Shown: one piece after another, positions 15,873 to 24,958 of the stretch
Position numbering within the stretch: position 1 is the first letter of the stretch
Layout: the number at the start of each line of letters is the position of its first letter
From: Lysobacter alkalisoli
Lineage (GTDB): Bacteria; Pseudomonadota; Gammaproteobacteria; Xanthomonadales; Xanthomonadaceae
Direction: 5' to 3'
Assembly (NCBI RefSeq): GCF_006547045.1
Contig: NZ_CP041242.1
Coordinates: forward strand, 1,436,001 to 1,500,000
Length of the DNA stretch: 64,000 bases
Notes under the pieces: generated by a model
The model's input: the letters and a program-made list of their open reading frames with translations, nothing else
Databases searched by the model: none
What the model was told of the DNA's origin: nothing
Program-made: the position numbers and the translations under genes

Positions 15873-16904
15873 TCAGTGCCTCCCCCGGGTGCGCAGCCAG
15901 CACAGCAGGCCACTGGTGTCGCTGAAGAACAGCGCGGGTGACAGCCGCCCGAGGGGCGACAGGTAACGCGACTCGTGGACGTTGTGGCGCAGCAACCGGA
16001 ACGGGTCCACGCCGCGCCGGTTGATCCCTTCGATGGTGGTGGCAGCGGTGGCGTAGCCGGCTCGCTTCACCATCAGCATGTCGCGATCGCCGAAGTCGTG
16101 GACCGTACCGTTGGGGTAGGCGAAGTGGCGCGGCGGCATGTCCAGTGCGTCGGCGATGTCGCGGCTGCAGCCGAACACTTCATCGTGGGCGGTCTGCTCG
16201 TCCACCTGGCTGAGCAGGACGTGGTTGCGGGTGTGACCGCCGATCTCGATGCCCTTGTCGTGCAGGGTGCGGACATCGTCCCAGCCCAGCATGGTGCGCT
16301 CGTTGTCGACCGGGCCGGGATCCAGTCGGGCGAGTATGCCGGCCAGGCAGGCCTGCATGCTGTCGTCCGGAAGCGTCTTCAGCCAGCGGGGGATCTGCAC
16401 CAGCGCACGCCGGACTTCATCCGGATCGGACAGATCGTAGTTGCCCAGACCGTGCGGGCCAAGCGTGAGCAGGTCGTTGCGTCGGGCATGGATGGCGTCG
16501 GCCAGCCGGTAGGCCCAGATCGGCTCGGCACCGATGTGACGGGTGGCGAGATAGAGCACCGCCGGCACCCCGGCGAGCCGGCCTTCGAGCATCCGCAGGT
16601 TGTCGCGGTAGCCGTCGTCGAGGGTGATGGCATAGGCGGTGGAGCGGGCATCGGATTCATCCAGTCGACGCAGGCCATCATCGAGGCTGAGCAGAACCTC
16701 GCGCTGCAGCAGCCAGTCGACCAAGGTCGTCAGCGTCGTTGCATTGATGCTGAGCGGGTAGGGATCGTCGTCGTCGCGGATACGATGCAACATCAGCAAC
16801 ACCAGTCCGCCACCGGAGAGCCGGCGGTACAGCAGGTCCAGGCCGCTGTAGTGAACCGCCAGCGCGAACAGGTATCGCAGCCATTGCCGGCAGGTCGCGA
16901 TCAT
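15873..16904 (-). CDS. Polysaccharide deacetylase (NodB domain), second of two
   Basis: A 343-residue deacetylase. It begins with a short amphipathic or hydrophobic segment (CRQWLRYLFALAVHYSGLDLL) and LVLLMLHRIRDD, then the catalytic YAITLDDGYRDN and EIGGHTRNH motifs and a late HFAYPNGT. It is distinct in sequence from its neighbour, so this is not a simple tandem duplication. ATG at 16904 overlaps the end of the Wzy-like gene by four bases. Two deacetylases in one operon imply that the polymer contains N-acetylated sugars which are partly deacetylated. Confidence 0.83.
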   Translation of the reverse strand: MIATCRQWLRYLFALAVHYSGLDLLYRRLSGGGLVLLMLHRIRDDDDPYPLSINATTLTTLVDWLLQREVLLSLDDGLRRLDESDARSTAYAITLDDGYRDNLRMLEGRLAGVPAVLYLATRHIGAEPIWAYRLADAIHARRNDLLTLGPHGLGNYDLSDPDEVRRALVQIPRWLKTLPDDSMQACLAGILARLDPGPVDNERTMLGWDDVRTLHDKGIEIGGHTRNHVLLSQVDEQTAHDEVFGCSRDIADALDMPPRHFAYPNGTVHDFGDRDMLMVKRAGYATAATTIEGINRRGVDPFRLLRHNVHESRYLSPLGRLSPALFFSDTSGLLCWLRTRGRH

Positions 16905-18253
16905 CGTGGCGGGGCCTCCGGGGGCAGGTGTCTCCCCTTTACCACCATGGCCACGTAGACCCAGAAGAAAGCAATCATCGGGTAGTGGGTGAAGCGGTCG
17001 CCGGACAGGTTCCCGCACACCAGCGCCATCCAGGCGCCGATGAGCCCCAGGGCCAGTGCGTAGCGCAGGCTGCCGGTGGGTGAGCGGGTCAGTTCGCGCC
17101 TGGCGGTCGTGAATACCGACAGCAACACGCCCAGCAGCAGGGTGAAGCCGATCAGTCCGCCTTCGCTCAGCGTCCTCAGGTAGAGGTTATGGGTGTCCAT
17201 GCCGTACGGGTTGTATTCGGGGTGGGTGAAGGTGTGGAAGCCGGTGCCGACAACCGGGTTGCGCTTGAAGTTGTCCCATGCCAGTTCCCAATAGACGAAG
17301 CGCATCTCGGTGCTTTCGTCGCGCTCACCCTCGTCGACGGAGGTGCTGTCGAAGCGTTCCATCACCGATTGCGGCAGCGCACCGGGCAGCAGCGCCGCCC
17401 CGAGCAGCAGCGGCAACATCAACTTCCAGCGTCCACGCCAGGCCAGGATCACCGTGACCAGGCCGAGCAGCAGGGCGATATAGGCCGTGCGCGAATAGGC
17501 GTAGAGAACGCCCAGCACCATGCACGCCACGCCTGCCGCCAATGCGATCCGCCAGCGGTTCGGCATCCGGGCCGCGATCAGCACGGCGAACAGCACCACT
17601 GCCACGGTCACGCAGAACGCTGCGAACTCGTTGGCGCCGAGCATCGAGAAGGTACCGCTGATGCGCAGGTCGTCGGAGTAGTGCCAGCGGGAAACGCTGT
17701 TGTGCTGCGACCAGATCACCCGGGCGATGTACGGCAGCGGCAGCAGGGTGACCAGCAGCACGCGGCGGGCGGTGCTCCAGTCGCCGACGCTCATCTGCAC
17801 CAGGTACAGCACGAACAGGCCGATCAGCTGATCCTTGAGCATCTGGAAATGGTCGCCGGCATCGGCCACATGGGCCGAAGCGACGAACAGCGAGACGACG
17901 CCGTACAACGCATAGGCCAGGACCCAGCGGTTGACCGGCTCGTTGCGAGCCAGCCGGGCGCCGGAGAACCATGCCCCGACCCAAGCCAGCAGGAACATCA
18001 CATTGAGGAAATTCAGGCCTGCCCCGATGTTGGGCAGATAGCCGGTCTGGAGGTTCTGCAGCGGGATCAGGAACAGGAACAGGTAGAGCGGCCAGTTCTG
18101 CGGGTGTCTCCGTTGCGTGGAGGCGGGCGTGGCCGATGCCCGGGTTGGCCCGGCGGGCGCCTGCAACCGCGGACGCAGCGGCAGTGCCCGCTCCGCCAGC
18201 GGGAAGCGGACGGAGCCGGGTACAGCGCTGGGATCAGGCCGCCTGGGGTTCAT
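16901..18253 (-). CDS. O-antigen polymerase/ligase family membrane protein (Wzy/WaaL-like)
   Basis: A 450-residue polytopic protein with about ten hydrophobic helices after a proline- and arginine-rich cytoplasmic N-terminus. The large periplasmic loop carries GTGFHTFTHPEYN followed by DTHNLYLRTLSEGGLIGF, the signature region of the Wzy_C family. Such proteins polymerise lipid-linked repeats or ligate the polymer; in exosortase loci a similar protein is called the O-glycosylation ligase. It overlaps the downstream glycosyltransferase of the transcript's preceding gene by 20 bases (18234-18253). Polymerase is the more likely role, as no other candidate is seen. Confidence 0.85.
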   Translation of the reverse strand: MNPRRPDPSAVPGSVRFPLAERALPLRPRLQAPAGPTRASATPASTQRRHPQNWPLYLFLFLIPLQNLQTGYLPNIGAGLNFLNVMFLLAWVGAWFSGARLARNEPVNRWVLAYALYGVVSLFVASAHVADAGDHFQMLKDQLIGLFVLYLVQMSVGDWSTARRVLLVTLLPLPYIARVIWSQHNSVSRWHYSDDLRISGTFSMLGANEFAAFCVTVAVVLFAVLIAARMPNRWRIALAAGVACMVLGVLYAYSRTAYIALLLGLVTVILAWRGRWKLMLPLLLGAALLPGALPQSVMERFDSTSVDEGERDESTEMRFVYWELAWDNFKRNPVVGTGFHTFTHPEYNPYGMDTHNLYLRTLSEGGLIGFTLLLGVLLSVFTTARRELTRSPTGSLRYALALGLIGAWMALVCGNLSGDRFTHYPMIAFFWVYVAMVVKGRHLPPEAPPR

Positions 18254-19370
18254 CGACCGACTCCGTCAACGAGCGGTACAGGGCGGCATGGCGCACGGCC
18301 ATGGCGGCAGGTGAATGGTGGGTCTCGACATGGCGGCGGGCGCGCGCATCGCGTTGTCCGCGACGGAGCAGGGCGTTCCGCATGGCAGCGACAAGTGCAT
18401 CGCGGTCGGCCGGGGGAATCAGCTGTCCATGCTCGGTCTGCGCGAGCAGGCGCGGGATCTCGCCGACATCGCTGGCGATTACCGGTATCGCATGCGCCAT
18501 GGCTTCCAGCACCACCAGTGGCATGCCCTCGGTCAGCGACGGCAGGACCAGGCAGTCGAACAGCGGGTACACATGCTCCATGTCGTCGCGCAAGCCGGTG
18601 AAGTGGACGTGGCGCTCCAGGCCCAGCGCATGCACCTGCTGGCGCAACCCGCTGGCATCGGGCCCATCGCCAACCAGCAGCAGGCGGCTGTCGGGCTTGT
18701 CTTCGGCGACCGCTGCGAATGCATCCACCAGCAGACCCAGGTTCTTCTCCGGCGAGAAGCGGGCCACGGCCGCGAACACGAACTGGCCATGATCGAGGCC
18801 GAGTTCCCGGCGGATCTCCGCGGTCCGCAGTGGCGACGGCGATGGCCATTCGATCGCGTTGTCGATCAGGTGGATCCGCTGACCTGGAACTCCGGCCTTC
18901 CCAAGGGCCTCGACCTGACGCGCGGATACTGCGACCAGTGCATCGAAGTGCCTCAGCAACGCCAGTTCGATCCGGTTGTACAGGCGCAGGCTGCGGGTGC
19001 CGTCGACCTGGCCATGCATCGTCGCCACGCACCGCACCGCCTGGCCACGGGTGGCGAGCCAGGCGTAGAAGGCGCTCTTGTAGTCGTGCACGTGGACGAT
19101 GTCCGTGCCACGCCGGCGAAGTTCGCCTGCAAGCCGGGCGATGGTGGCCAGGTCGATCCGCCGCCGGCACGGCAGCAACGCGGCATCCTGCCGCCGGTCG
19201 GTTGCGGCCTGGTGCAGCGCCTGTTCCTGCATCCGATAGTTGTTGATGCACAACAGGCCGCTGTCGATACCTGCATCGTCGAGCGCGCCGTTGAGCGCCA
19301 GCACGACCCTGTCGGCACCGAACAGGCCGGCACTGGAACGCAATTGCAGGATCTTGAGGCGCACGCCCAT
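18234..19370 (-). CDS. Glycosyltransferase family 4
   Basis: A 378-residue GT-B enzyme. Visible features are an N-terminal acceptor domain with GLFGADRVVLALNGAL and DIVHVHDYKSAFYAWL, and a donor domain with FAAVARFSPEKNLGLLVDAF, LLLVGDGPD and the EGMPLVVLEAMAHAIPVIASD segment containing the E(x7)E motif. ATG at 19370 gives the usual start at the first beta strand (LKILQLRSSAG). One base separates its start from the stop of the next glycosyltransferase, so both lie in the same transcript. Confidence 0.87.
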   Translation of the reverse strand: MGVRLKILQLRSSAGLFGADRVVLALNGALDDAGIDSGLLCINNYRMQEQALHQAATDRRQDAALLPCRRRIDLATIARLAGELRRRGTDIVHVHDYKSAFYAWLATRGQAVRCVATMHGQVDGTRSLRLYNRIELALLRHFDALVAVSARQVEALGKAGVPGQRIHLIDNAIEWPSPSPLRTAEIRRELGLDHGQFVFAAVARFSPEKNLGLLVDAFAAVAEDKPDSRLLLVGDGPDASGLRQQVHALGLERHVHFTGLRDDMEHVYPLFDCLVLPSLTEGMPLVVLEAMAHAIPVIASDVGEIPRLLAQTEHGQLIPPADRDALVAAMRNALLRRGQRDARARRHVETHHSPAAMAVRHAALYRSLTESVDEPQAA

Positions 19371-19371
19371 C

Positions 19372-20634
19372 TCAGCCGCACCCCAGAAGGCGCCTGTACA
19401 GGGCGTCGTAGGACTGCACCATGTTCGCCAGCGAGAAATCCCGCTCCACACGCTCGCGGCTGTGCCGGCTCATCTTTTGGCGCAGGAGAGGCGATCCGGC
19501 CAGCCGTAGCATGGCCTCGGCGGTGGCATAGCTGTCGCCGACCGGCACCTGCAGGCCATTGCCTTCGTGCCGGACCAGTTGCCGGTTGCCACCCACCGCG
19601 GTTGCGACCACCGGCAGGCCGCAGGCCATGGCCTCGAGCAGGGCGTTGGACATCCCCTCGCTGGATGAAGTGAGTACGGCCACGTCCATCGCCGGAAGCA
19701 GTCTGTCGATATCGTTGCGGGCGCCGAGGAAGTCGACCGCGGCATGGATGCCGAGTGCCCGGGCGCGCGCTTCGAGTTGTTCCTGCAACCCGCCCTGGCC
19801 GATCAGCAGCAGGCGCGCGTTCGGTTGCGAGCGATGGACCTGCGCGAAAGCCTCGAGCAGCATGTCGTGGCACTTCACCGGGTAGAAGCTCGCCACACAG
19901 GCGAAGGCGATATGCTCCGGCGACAGTCCAAGCGCATCGCGGCATTCGCGACGCAGATGCTCTGGCGATGGCCGGTAGCGTTGGGTATCGACACCGTTTG
20001 CGATCCAGAACATCGAATGGGCCGGCAGGCCCTCGTGCGAGGCCAGCACGGAGAGGATTTCCGGTGCCGGTGCGATCACGCCGTCGTAGCGATGGTTGAC
20101 CAGCCGGAACAGTGTCCGCAGACGCCAGTTCTTCTTGAATCCCATGTCGCGCCGGTTCGACAACCGGAGCGGTGGCGACGGTTGACCGCGGACCAGGGCG
20201 TTGAGCAGGTCCGATTTTTCGTGCTGCGACTGCACGATGTCGAACCGTTCGGTGCGCAGGAGCTGCCGCAGGCGAGCCATCGCTCTCCAGCCACCGGCAC
20301 CGTAAACGCGGCCGACCGGCCAGTTGATGATTCGCACGGGCGGCTCCCCGGCGAGTGTCCGCAGGCATGCTTCAGGCCCGGAGAAGGCGCCGAGCTGGAC
20401 GAGGGTGATCCGGTAGCGGTCCGCGGGAAGGCCGGCGATCAGGTTGCGCAGGAAGCGTTCGCTGCCCCCGGTGCTGGCGACCGTGGTGTCGGTCAGCAGC
20501 AGGAGACGGATCGGGTCGTGCCCTTGCTGTCTGTCCAAGGGCGCGCCGATACCGCTGGAATCAACGTTCCCGGAATCTGTGCCCGGACAGTCAGCGCCGA
20601 TAGATGACGCTGACAATGACGGCATTGTCGTCAT
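19372..20634 (-). CDS. Glycosyltransferase family 4
   Basis: A 420-residue GT-B glycosyltransferase. After about 40 unconserved residues come IRLLLLTDTTVASTGGSERF and DIVQSQHEKSDLLNAL. The donor domain has FACVASFYPVKCHDMLLEAF, LLLIGQGG and EGMSNALLEAMACGLPVVAT (E(x7)E). The start at 20634 (or ATG at 20625) overlaps the outer-membrane barrel gene by about 43 bases; a later start would remove only the unconserved tail. It is adjacent to a second family-4 enzyme, suggesting successive sugar additions. Confidence 0.85.
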   Translation of the reverse strand: MTTMPSLSASSIGADCPGTDSGNVDSSGIGAPLDRQQGHDPIRLLLLTDTTVASTGGSERFLRNLIAGLPADRYRITLVQLGAFSGPEACLRTLAGEPPVRIINWPVGRVYGAGGWRAMARLRQLLRTERFDIVQSQHEKSDLLNALVRGQPSPPLRLSNRRDMGFKKNWRLRTLFRLVNHRYDGVIAPAPEILSVLASHEGLPAHSMFWIANGVDTQRYRPSPEHLRRECRDALGLSPEHIAFACVASFYPVKCHDMLLEAFAQVHRSQPNARLLLIGQGGLQEQLEARARALGIHAAVDFLGARNDIDRLLPAMDVAVLTSSSEGMSNALLEAMACGLPVVATAVGGNRQLVRHEGNGLQVPVGDSYATAEAMLRLAGSPLLRQKMSRHSRERVERDFSLANMVQSYDALYRRLLGCG

Positions 20635-21916
20635 GGCTCAAACCCGGGGATGTGCTGTTGCGGGAGATCCGCCTGAGATCGAAGCGGCCGATCCAGTGGC
20701 GCGTGAACTGTCTGGAAACTCCGGCCGTGAGCACCGTGTCGCGGTCGCGGCGATCGAGATTGTCGAACTCGCGCCGCTGGTGGAACGCGGATGCCGACAC
20801 GGTCAGCAACGGACGGATGCGGTATTCGTAGTTGATGTGGGCGCCGCTGACGTCGTTGTCGAAGCTGTCGTCACCGATATAGCGGGAGCGGGTGCGGTAG
20901 ACGCCCACGTCGAGCGTGGACACATCGTCCGCCTGGTGCCAGGTCGCGCGTATGTCGCGTTGGCGGTAGGTGTCCGATGAAATGACGGTGCCGCCCGGGT
21001 CGATGTCGGTGCCGACCGGTGCCTCGGGCCCGAGCGAAAGTTTCGACAGGGCCTGGGTGGCATCGGAGAATTGATGGTCGGCGTGCAGGCTCAGGGTGCC
21101 GAAGGCGGTCGCACGCCAGTTGAAGTCGGCTCGGAACAGGGCGCTTGAGTGGTTCGAGTGGTCGCCGCCGATGCCGTCCCGTTCGAGCCGCGAGTAACCG
21201 GCATCAAGGCTGAAATCTATGCGATTGAGGTTGCGCTGGAAGTTGAGGTAACCGTCGTGGCGATCGTAATCGACCGAACTGCCGGCTTCGTCGAAGTCGA
21301 CCCGGGTCGATTCGAGGTTGAGCGAGCCGCGGGTGGTCGCGCTGAAGTCGCGCAGCACGCGCAATGCGGCATTGTAGCGATGGCCGTTGAAGTCCGTGGT
21401 TTCCTCGGCGTGGCTGCGGCTGTAGCGCAGGTCGAACTGGCCGCGGGTATTGCCGTTGAAACGCAGGTACAGGGTGGGGCCGCCGGTCACGATATTGACT
21501 CGCTGGGTGTTGTTCGGGGCGAACGAGGACAGAATGTCGACCGGCTGCTCGCTCAGGTAGTCCTCGGCGATGAAATCCAGCCGCTCCGGAATGACCCGCC
21601 AGCGCAGGTGCCCGGTGAACTGGCCGCGGAACTCATCGTCGAAGCTGTTGCCGGTGTAGTGCAGGTAGCGCACGTTGCCGCGCCCTGCCAGTTCCAGCGT
21701 CGCCCCTTCCTGGCTTACTTCGAAGGCGATGCCGGGCGAGATCGTGGTCTCGCTGATTTCGTCGGTCTCGGACAGGGCGATGTTGGAGTTGTGGATGACG
21801 CCGAGGCTGGCCTCGTACTCCAGGTCGATCGCGCCCGCCACCTGTGGCAGCAGCGATGCCAGCGCCAGGAACAACAAGGTATGCCCCGGTGTGCCGCGTC
21901 GAGTCCCGGTGTCCAT
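20591..21916 (-). CDS. Outer-membrane beta-barrel, PEP-CTERM/exosortase-associated (TIGR03016-like)
   Basis: A 441-residue exported protein. ATG at 21916 is preceded by AAGGAGA and gives a signal peptide ending QVAGA|IDLE. The rest is a series of alternating amphipathic strands (RYLHYTGNSFDDEFRGQFTG, GQFDLRYSRSHAEE, LNFQRNLNRIDFSLDAGYSR) and it ends ...NAVIVSVIYRR, a plausible barrel end. Its place next to Wzc- and Wza-like genes matches the barrel protein of exosortase-type polysaccharide loci. It could be the outer-membrane pore, since the Wza-like lipoprotein here is short; that role is inferred. Confidence 0.8.
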   Translation of the reverse strand: MDTGTRRGTPGHTLLFLALASLLPQVAGAIDLEYEASLGVIHNSNIALSETDEISETTISPGIAFEVSQEGATLELAGRGNVRYLHYTGNSFDDEFRGQFTGHLRWRVIPERLDFIAEDYLSEQPVDILSSFAPNNTQRVNIVTGGPTLYLRFNGNTRGQFDLRYSRSHAEETTDFNGHRYNAALRVLRDFSATTRGSLNLESTRVDFDEAGSSVDYDRHDGYLNFQRNLNRIDFSLDAGYSRLERDGIGGDHSNHSSALFRADFNWRATAFGTLSLHADHQFSDATQALSKLSLGPEAPVGTDIDPGGTVISSDTYRQRDIRATWHQADDVSTLDVGVYRTRSRYIGDDSFDNDVSGAHINYEYRIRPLLTVSASAFHQRREFDNLDRRDRDTVLTAGVSRQFTRHWIGRFDLRRISRNSTSPGLSHDDNAVIVSVIYRR

Positions 21917-21926
21917 GCCGATCTCC

Positions 21927-22697
21927 TTACACGCCCTGGTTGAATACGACACCGGCGAACTTCTCAGGGTCGAAGTTGGCGGCGGCCTGGGCGATCGCCT
22001 GCGGCGTGTTCCGACCGTAGCCGGCGACCAGCACCACGATGTCGGCCAGATCGGCCAGGATCCGCGCTTCGGGCGAACCGAGAACGGGGGGGCTGTCGAG
22101 GAACATGTAGCAGTCCGGATGGCGGCTGCGGATCGAATCGAGCATCAACCGCATCCGCACCGAAGAGAAATATTCGATGCCGGCCTCGCGCATGGCCCCG
22201 GCCGGCATCAGGTTCAGCCCTGGTACGCCGGTCTGGTAGAGCACGCTTTCGAAAGACAGCTCGCCGCGCTCGTCGTCCGGGTTCTCCAGGTAGTCGATCA
22301 AACCGCCCGAAACCGGTTCGATGTGCATCGTGGCGTGCTGGGAAGGGTGGCGCAGATCGCAATCGATCAGCAGCGCGGTCTTGGTCTCGTCGAAGGCCAT
22401 CGCCGCCGCGAGATTGCGGGCTACGAAACTGCCGCCACAACCGGCGCTGACCGGGGCGACCAGGGCGACGAAGTTGTTGGTCGTCATCGCCAACAGCCGG
22501 GTGCGCAACTCCCGGAACGCATCGACGTCGGGGCGGGCCACCGAGGAGCGGCAGATCAGCGAGCGGTCCTCCATCTGCTGCGGCGTCAGCATGGTGCTTT
22601 CGTGTCGCAGCGAAAGCGAGCGCGAGCGTCCGGAGGAAGGCTGCGGAGCGTGGTCCTCGTGACCGGACTGCCTGTTCGGGAAGGAGAGTGTGCTCAT
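21927..22697 (-). CDS. CpsD/CapB-type BY-kinase-like protein with degenerate P-loop
   Basis: A 256-residue ParA/MinD-fold protein related to the cytoplasmic half of bacterial tyrosine kinases that control polymer length. The Walker A' strand ALLIDCDLRHPS and Walker B CYMFLDSPPV are kept. The P-loop reads APVSAGCGGSFVARNLA: the lysine of GxGK(S/T) is replaced by glycine. No tyrosine-rich C-terminal tail is present. It follows the Wzz/Wzc-like gene with an ATGA overlap, as in a split Wzc. It probably binds or regulates the chain-length protein without normal ATP-driven autophosphorylation; this is inference from the missing lysine. Confidence 0.82.
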   Translation of the reverse strand: MSTLSFPNRQSGHEDHAPQPSSGRSRSLSLRHESTMLTPQQMEDRSLICRSSVARPDVDAFRELRTRLLAMTTNNFVALVAPVSAGCGGSFVARNLAAAMAFDETKTALLIDCDLRHPSQHATMHIEPVSGGLIDYLENPDDERGELSFESVLYQTGVPGLNLMPAGAMREAGIEYFSSVRMRLMLDSIRSRHPDCYMFLDSPPVLGSPEARILADLADIVVLVAGYGRNTPQAIAQAAANFDPEKFAGVVFNQGV

Positions 22698-24259
22698 GCC
22701 TGGACCAGTTGCGTGATCAGGACCAGTCCGTAGACGACCGGGACCAGCAGAAGAAGGAGGGCCGCGGCAGCGATGCGCCGGCGATGGTGGTGTTTTGCCG
22801 TGCGGTAGTGTGGAACGATGCCAAGCACGGGCAGCCCGCCCTGACGTTCTATCTGCGGAGCGCTTCGGACGCGAGGATCGAACTTGACCAGTACCAGCAG
22901 CAACAACAGCGGCGTGGCCACGGCCATGCCCAGGCCGCCGCCAGCCACGTGCATCAGCCGCAATCCATTGCTCCGCAACGGAAACGTTGCCGGCTCCTGG
23001 ATGCGGAAGTTGAGGCCGCGCTGTTCCGAATCCAGACTCATCGAGACGCGGGCGTTCTCGCGGCGCTTGAGCAGGTCCTGGTAGAGGTCGCGGTTGACCT
23101 CGTAGTCGCGGGTCAGTTCGGCCAGCGCGCTTTCCGAGGCGGCGATCCGTCGGCTTCGCGCAAGTTCTTCCTCAAGCAGTTGTTGCGAGGTCGAGATGCG
23201 GCTGGCCATGGCCGCCGATTGCCGACGGGTCTGGGCCAGCTTGCTCTTGAGCTCGGCGTACAGCGGGTTGTATTCGGCGCTGTTGCTCAGCCGGTCGGAT
23301 GACGATGGTGCGCGCGTGCGCCGCAACCCGTCCTCGTTACGCAGTTGTTCCTGCAGGTCGTCGATCTGGTGCTGGACGCGAACGACATCCGGATGCTGGC
23401 GGGTATAGCTGAGCAACAGGCGATCCTGCTCCTCCTCCAGTTCGGCCAGGCGGGCGATCATCTGCCCGGTGCGGCTGCGTACGACTGTGATTTCGTTCTC
23501 GCCCGACAACTGCGCCTGCAGCGCGGTTTCCTGAGAGCGCAGGTCGTGCAGGTCCATGCGTGCCGATTCCACCAGCCGACGCAGTTCGCCGATACGCGCA
23601 TTGACGTCGACCTCGATGCCGGGGCGCGCGTCGGGATTGGACTTGCGATATGCCTCCAGGCGGGACTCGGCATCGGTCAGTTTGCCGTGGTATTGCTTTA
23701 CCTGCGAATCGATGAAGTCGTAGGCGTCCCGGCTCTCGCGCTCCTTGGTACCGAGGCTTTCCTCGATCACCAGATCGGCGAAGCGCCTGGTCACCTCGAA
23801 GGCGCGGCGCGGGTTGGAGTCGGTGTAGGAGATCTGGATCAGGTTGTCGCGTGGATTGTCGATCCGGGTGCGCTTGGTGATCTCCTCGATCAATCGTTCC
23901 TGTTGTATCGGCGTGGGGTTGTCATCCATCCAGCCACCGGTGCCGAGGATCTCGTTCATGACCTTGCGACTGAAGGCCACCTGGCGGGTGATGCTGGCAC
24001 GGTTGGAGATCGCGGTTGCCACCGCCCGGCCTTCCATCAGCGGACGGATGATGTTGGTGTCCTCGACCAGGATCGTGGTCGAGGATGTGTACTTCTTCGG
24101 CAGCAACAGGCCGGCCCCGAGTGCAAGCAGAGCGATGGACGTGAAGATCACGGCCAGCACCAGATGGCGGCGCTTGAGCTCCTCCAGCGCGATCGGGGCC
24201 AGCGCCATCATCGAAGCGGGCGGCTCCTGCCCGCTCCATTCCAGGGTCGGGATATTCAC
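22694..24259 (-). CDS. Chain-length determinant protein (Wzz/Wzc N-terminal, GNVR motif family)
   Basis: A 521-residue inner-membrane polysaccharide co-polymerase. It has a transmembrane segment near residues 33-53, a periplasmic domain with long coiled-coil stretches (about 190-400), and a second membrane region near the C-terminus (VAGGGLGMAVATPLLLLLVLV) after NFRIQEPATFPLRSNG, the proline-rich motif of the family. A third hydrophobic segment ends the protein. GTG at 24259 overlaps the stop of the Wza-like gene (GTGA). It controls polymer chain length with the kinase-like protein encoded directly after it. Confidence 0.88.
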   Translation of the reverse strand: MNIPTLEWSGQEPPASMMALAPIALEELKRRHLVLAVIFTSIALLALGAGLLLPKKYTSSTTILVEDTNIIRPLMEGRAVATAISNRASITRQVAFSRKVMNEILGTGGWMDDNPTPIQQERLIEEITKRTRIDNPRDNLIQISYTDSNPRRAFEVTRRFADLVIEESLGTKERESRDAYDFIDSQVKQYHGKLTDAESRLEAYRKSNPDARPGIEVDVNARIGELRRLVESARMDLHDLRSQETALQAQLSGENEITVVRSRTGQMIARLAELEEEQDRLLLSYTRQHPDVVRVQHQIDDLQEQLRNEDGLRRTRAPSSSDRLSNSAEYNPLYAELKSKLAQTRRQSAAMASRISTSQQLLEEELARSRRIAASESALAELTRDYEVNRDLYQDLLKRRENARVSMSLDSEQRGLNFRIQEPATFPLRSNGLRLMHVAGGGLGMAVATPLLLLLVLVKFDPRVRSAPQIERQGGLPVLGIVPHYRTAKHHHRRRIAAAALLLLLVPVVYGLVLITQLVQA

Positions 24260-24876
24260 AGGATGCGCTCGGGTACGGTAATGACGTCGCCGGGGGCGAC
24301 CTTGAAGTTGGTGCTCAGGTCGCCACGATCGAGAATGCGGTCGAGCTTGACCGCATACCTGCGTGTGTTCTCGCCGTTGCTGCGGTACAGCTCCGACCGC
24401 GATGGCGAGGCGAACTCGGTGACCCCGCCGGCGGCCAGTACCGCATCGAGCACGGTCATGCCCTGGCGGTAGGGGATCGAGACCGGCTGCCGGACCGCGC
24501 CGGTCACCCGCACCCGCGACAGGTACTCATGGCTGCGCAGATCGGTCAGGATCACCGCGACCTGCGGGTCGCGCACGTAGGCGGCCAGCCTGGTGGTGAT
24601 GTCGGCGGCGACTTCGTCCGGGGTCAGCCCCCCCGCCGGCACGTCGCCGACGAGCGGCACCGAGATCTTTCCGTCCGGCCGCACCGGCACCGTGATGCCG
24701 AGGTCGGGGTTGCGCCACACCGTGACCTGGACGATGTCGTCGACGCCGATCCGGTACTGCTCTACGGCAGCCGGCGCTTCGTCCGGGGGGCGCGCGCCGG
24801 AAGTGCCCGGGGTGCTTGCACAGGCGGCCAGCAGCAGGGCGAGGAGGACGGCGGGAATGAGGGCTATCTTGTGCAT
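24256..24876 (-). CDS. Wza-like polysaccharide export lipoprotein
   Basis: A 206-residue lipoprotein: signal LIPAVLLALLLAAC with the lipid cysteine near residue 19, then a polysaccharide-export domain (YRIGVDDIVQVTVWRNPDL, PDGKISVPLVGDVPAGGLT) and one SLBB-type domain (VRVTGAVRQPVSIPYRQGMT). It ends ...GDVITVPERIL and lacks the C-terminal amphipathic helix that forms the outer-membrane pore in E. coli Wza. This fits the short exosortase-associated export family. ATG at 24876 starts the signal peptide; a longer open frame upstream is not credible. The 82 bases before it hold no gene. Confidence 0.87.
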   Translation of the reverse strand: MHKIALIPAVLLALLLAACASTPGTSGARPPDEAPAAVEQYRIGVDDIVQVTVWRNPDLGITVPVRPDGKISVPLVGDVPAGGLTPDEVAADITTRLAAYVRDPQVAVILTDLRSHEYLSRVRVTGAVRQPVSIPYRQGMTVLDAVLAAGGVTEFASPSRSELYRSNGENTRRYAVKLDRILDRGDLSTNFKVAPGDVITVPERIL

Positions 24877-24958
24877 GACTGGAGTCCCCTGGGGGTCAGC
24901 TGTAGACAACGCGGTTGGGAGGCAGGGCAGGCCAGCAAGGCGACGCCGGCGTACCGGC

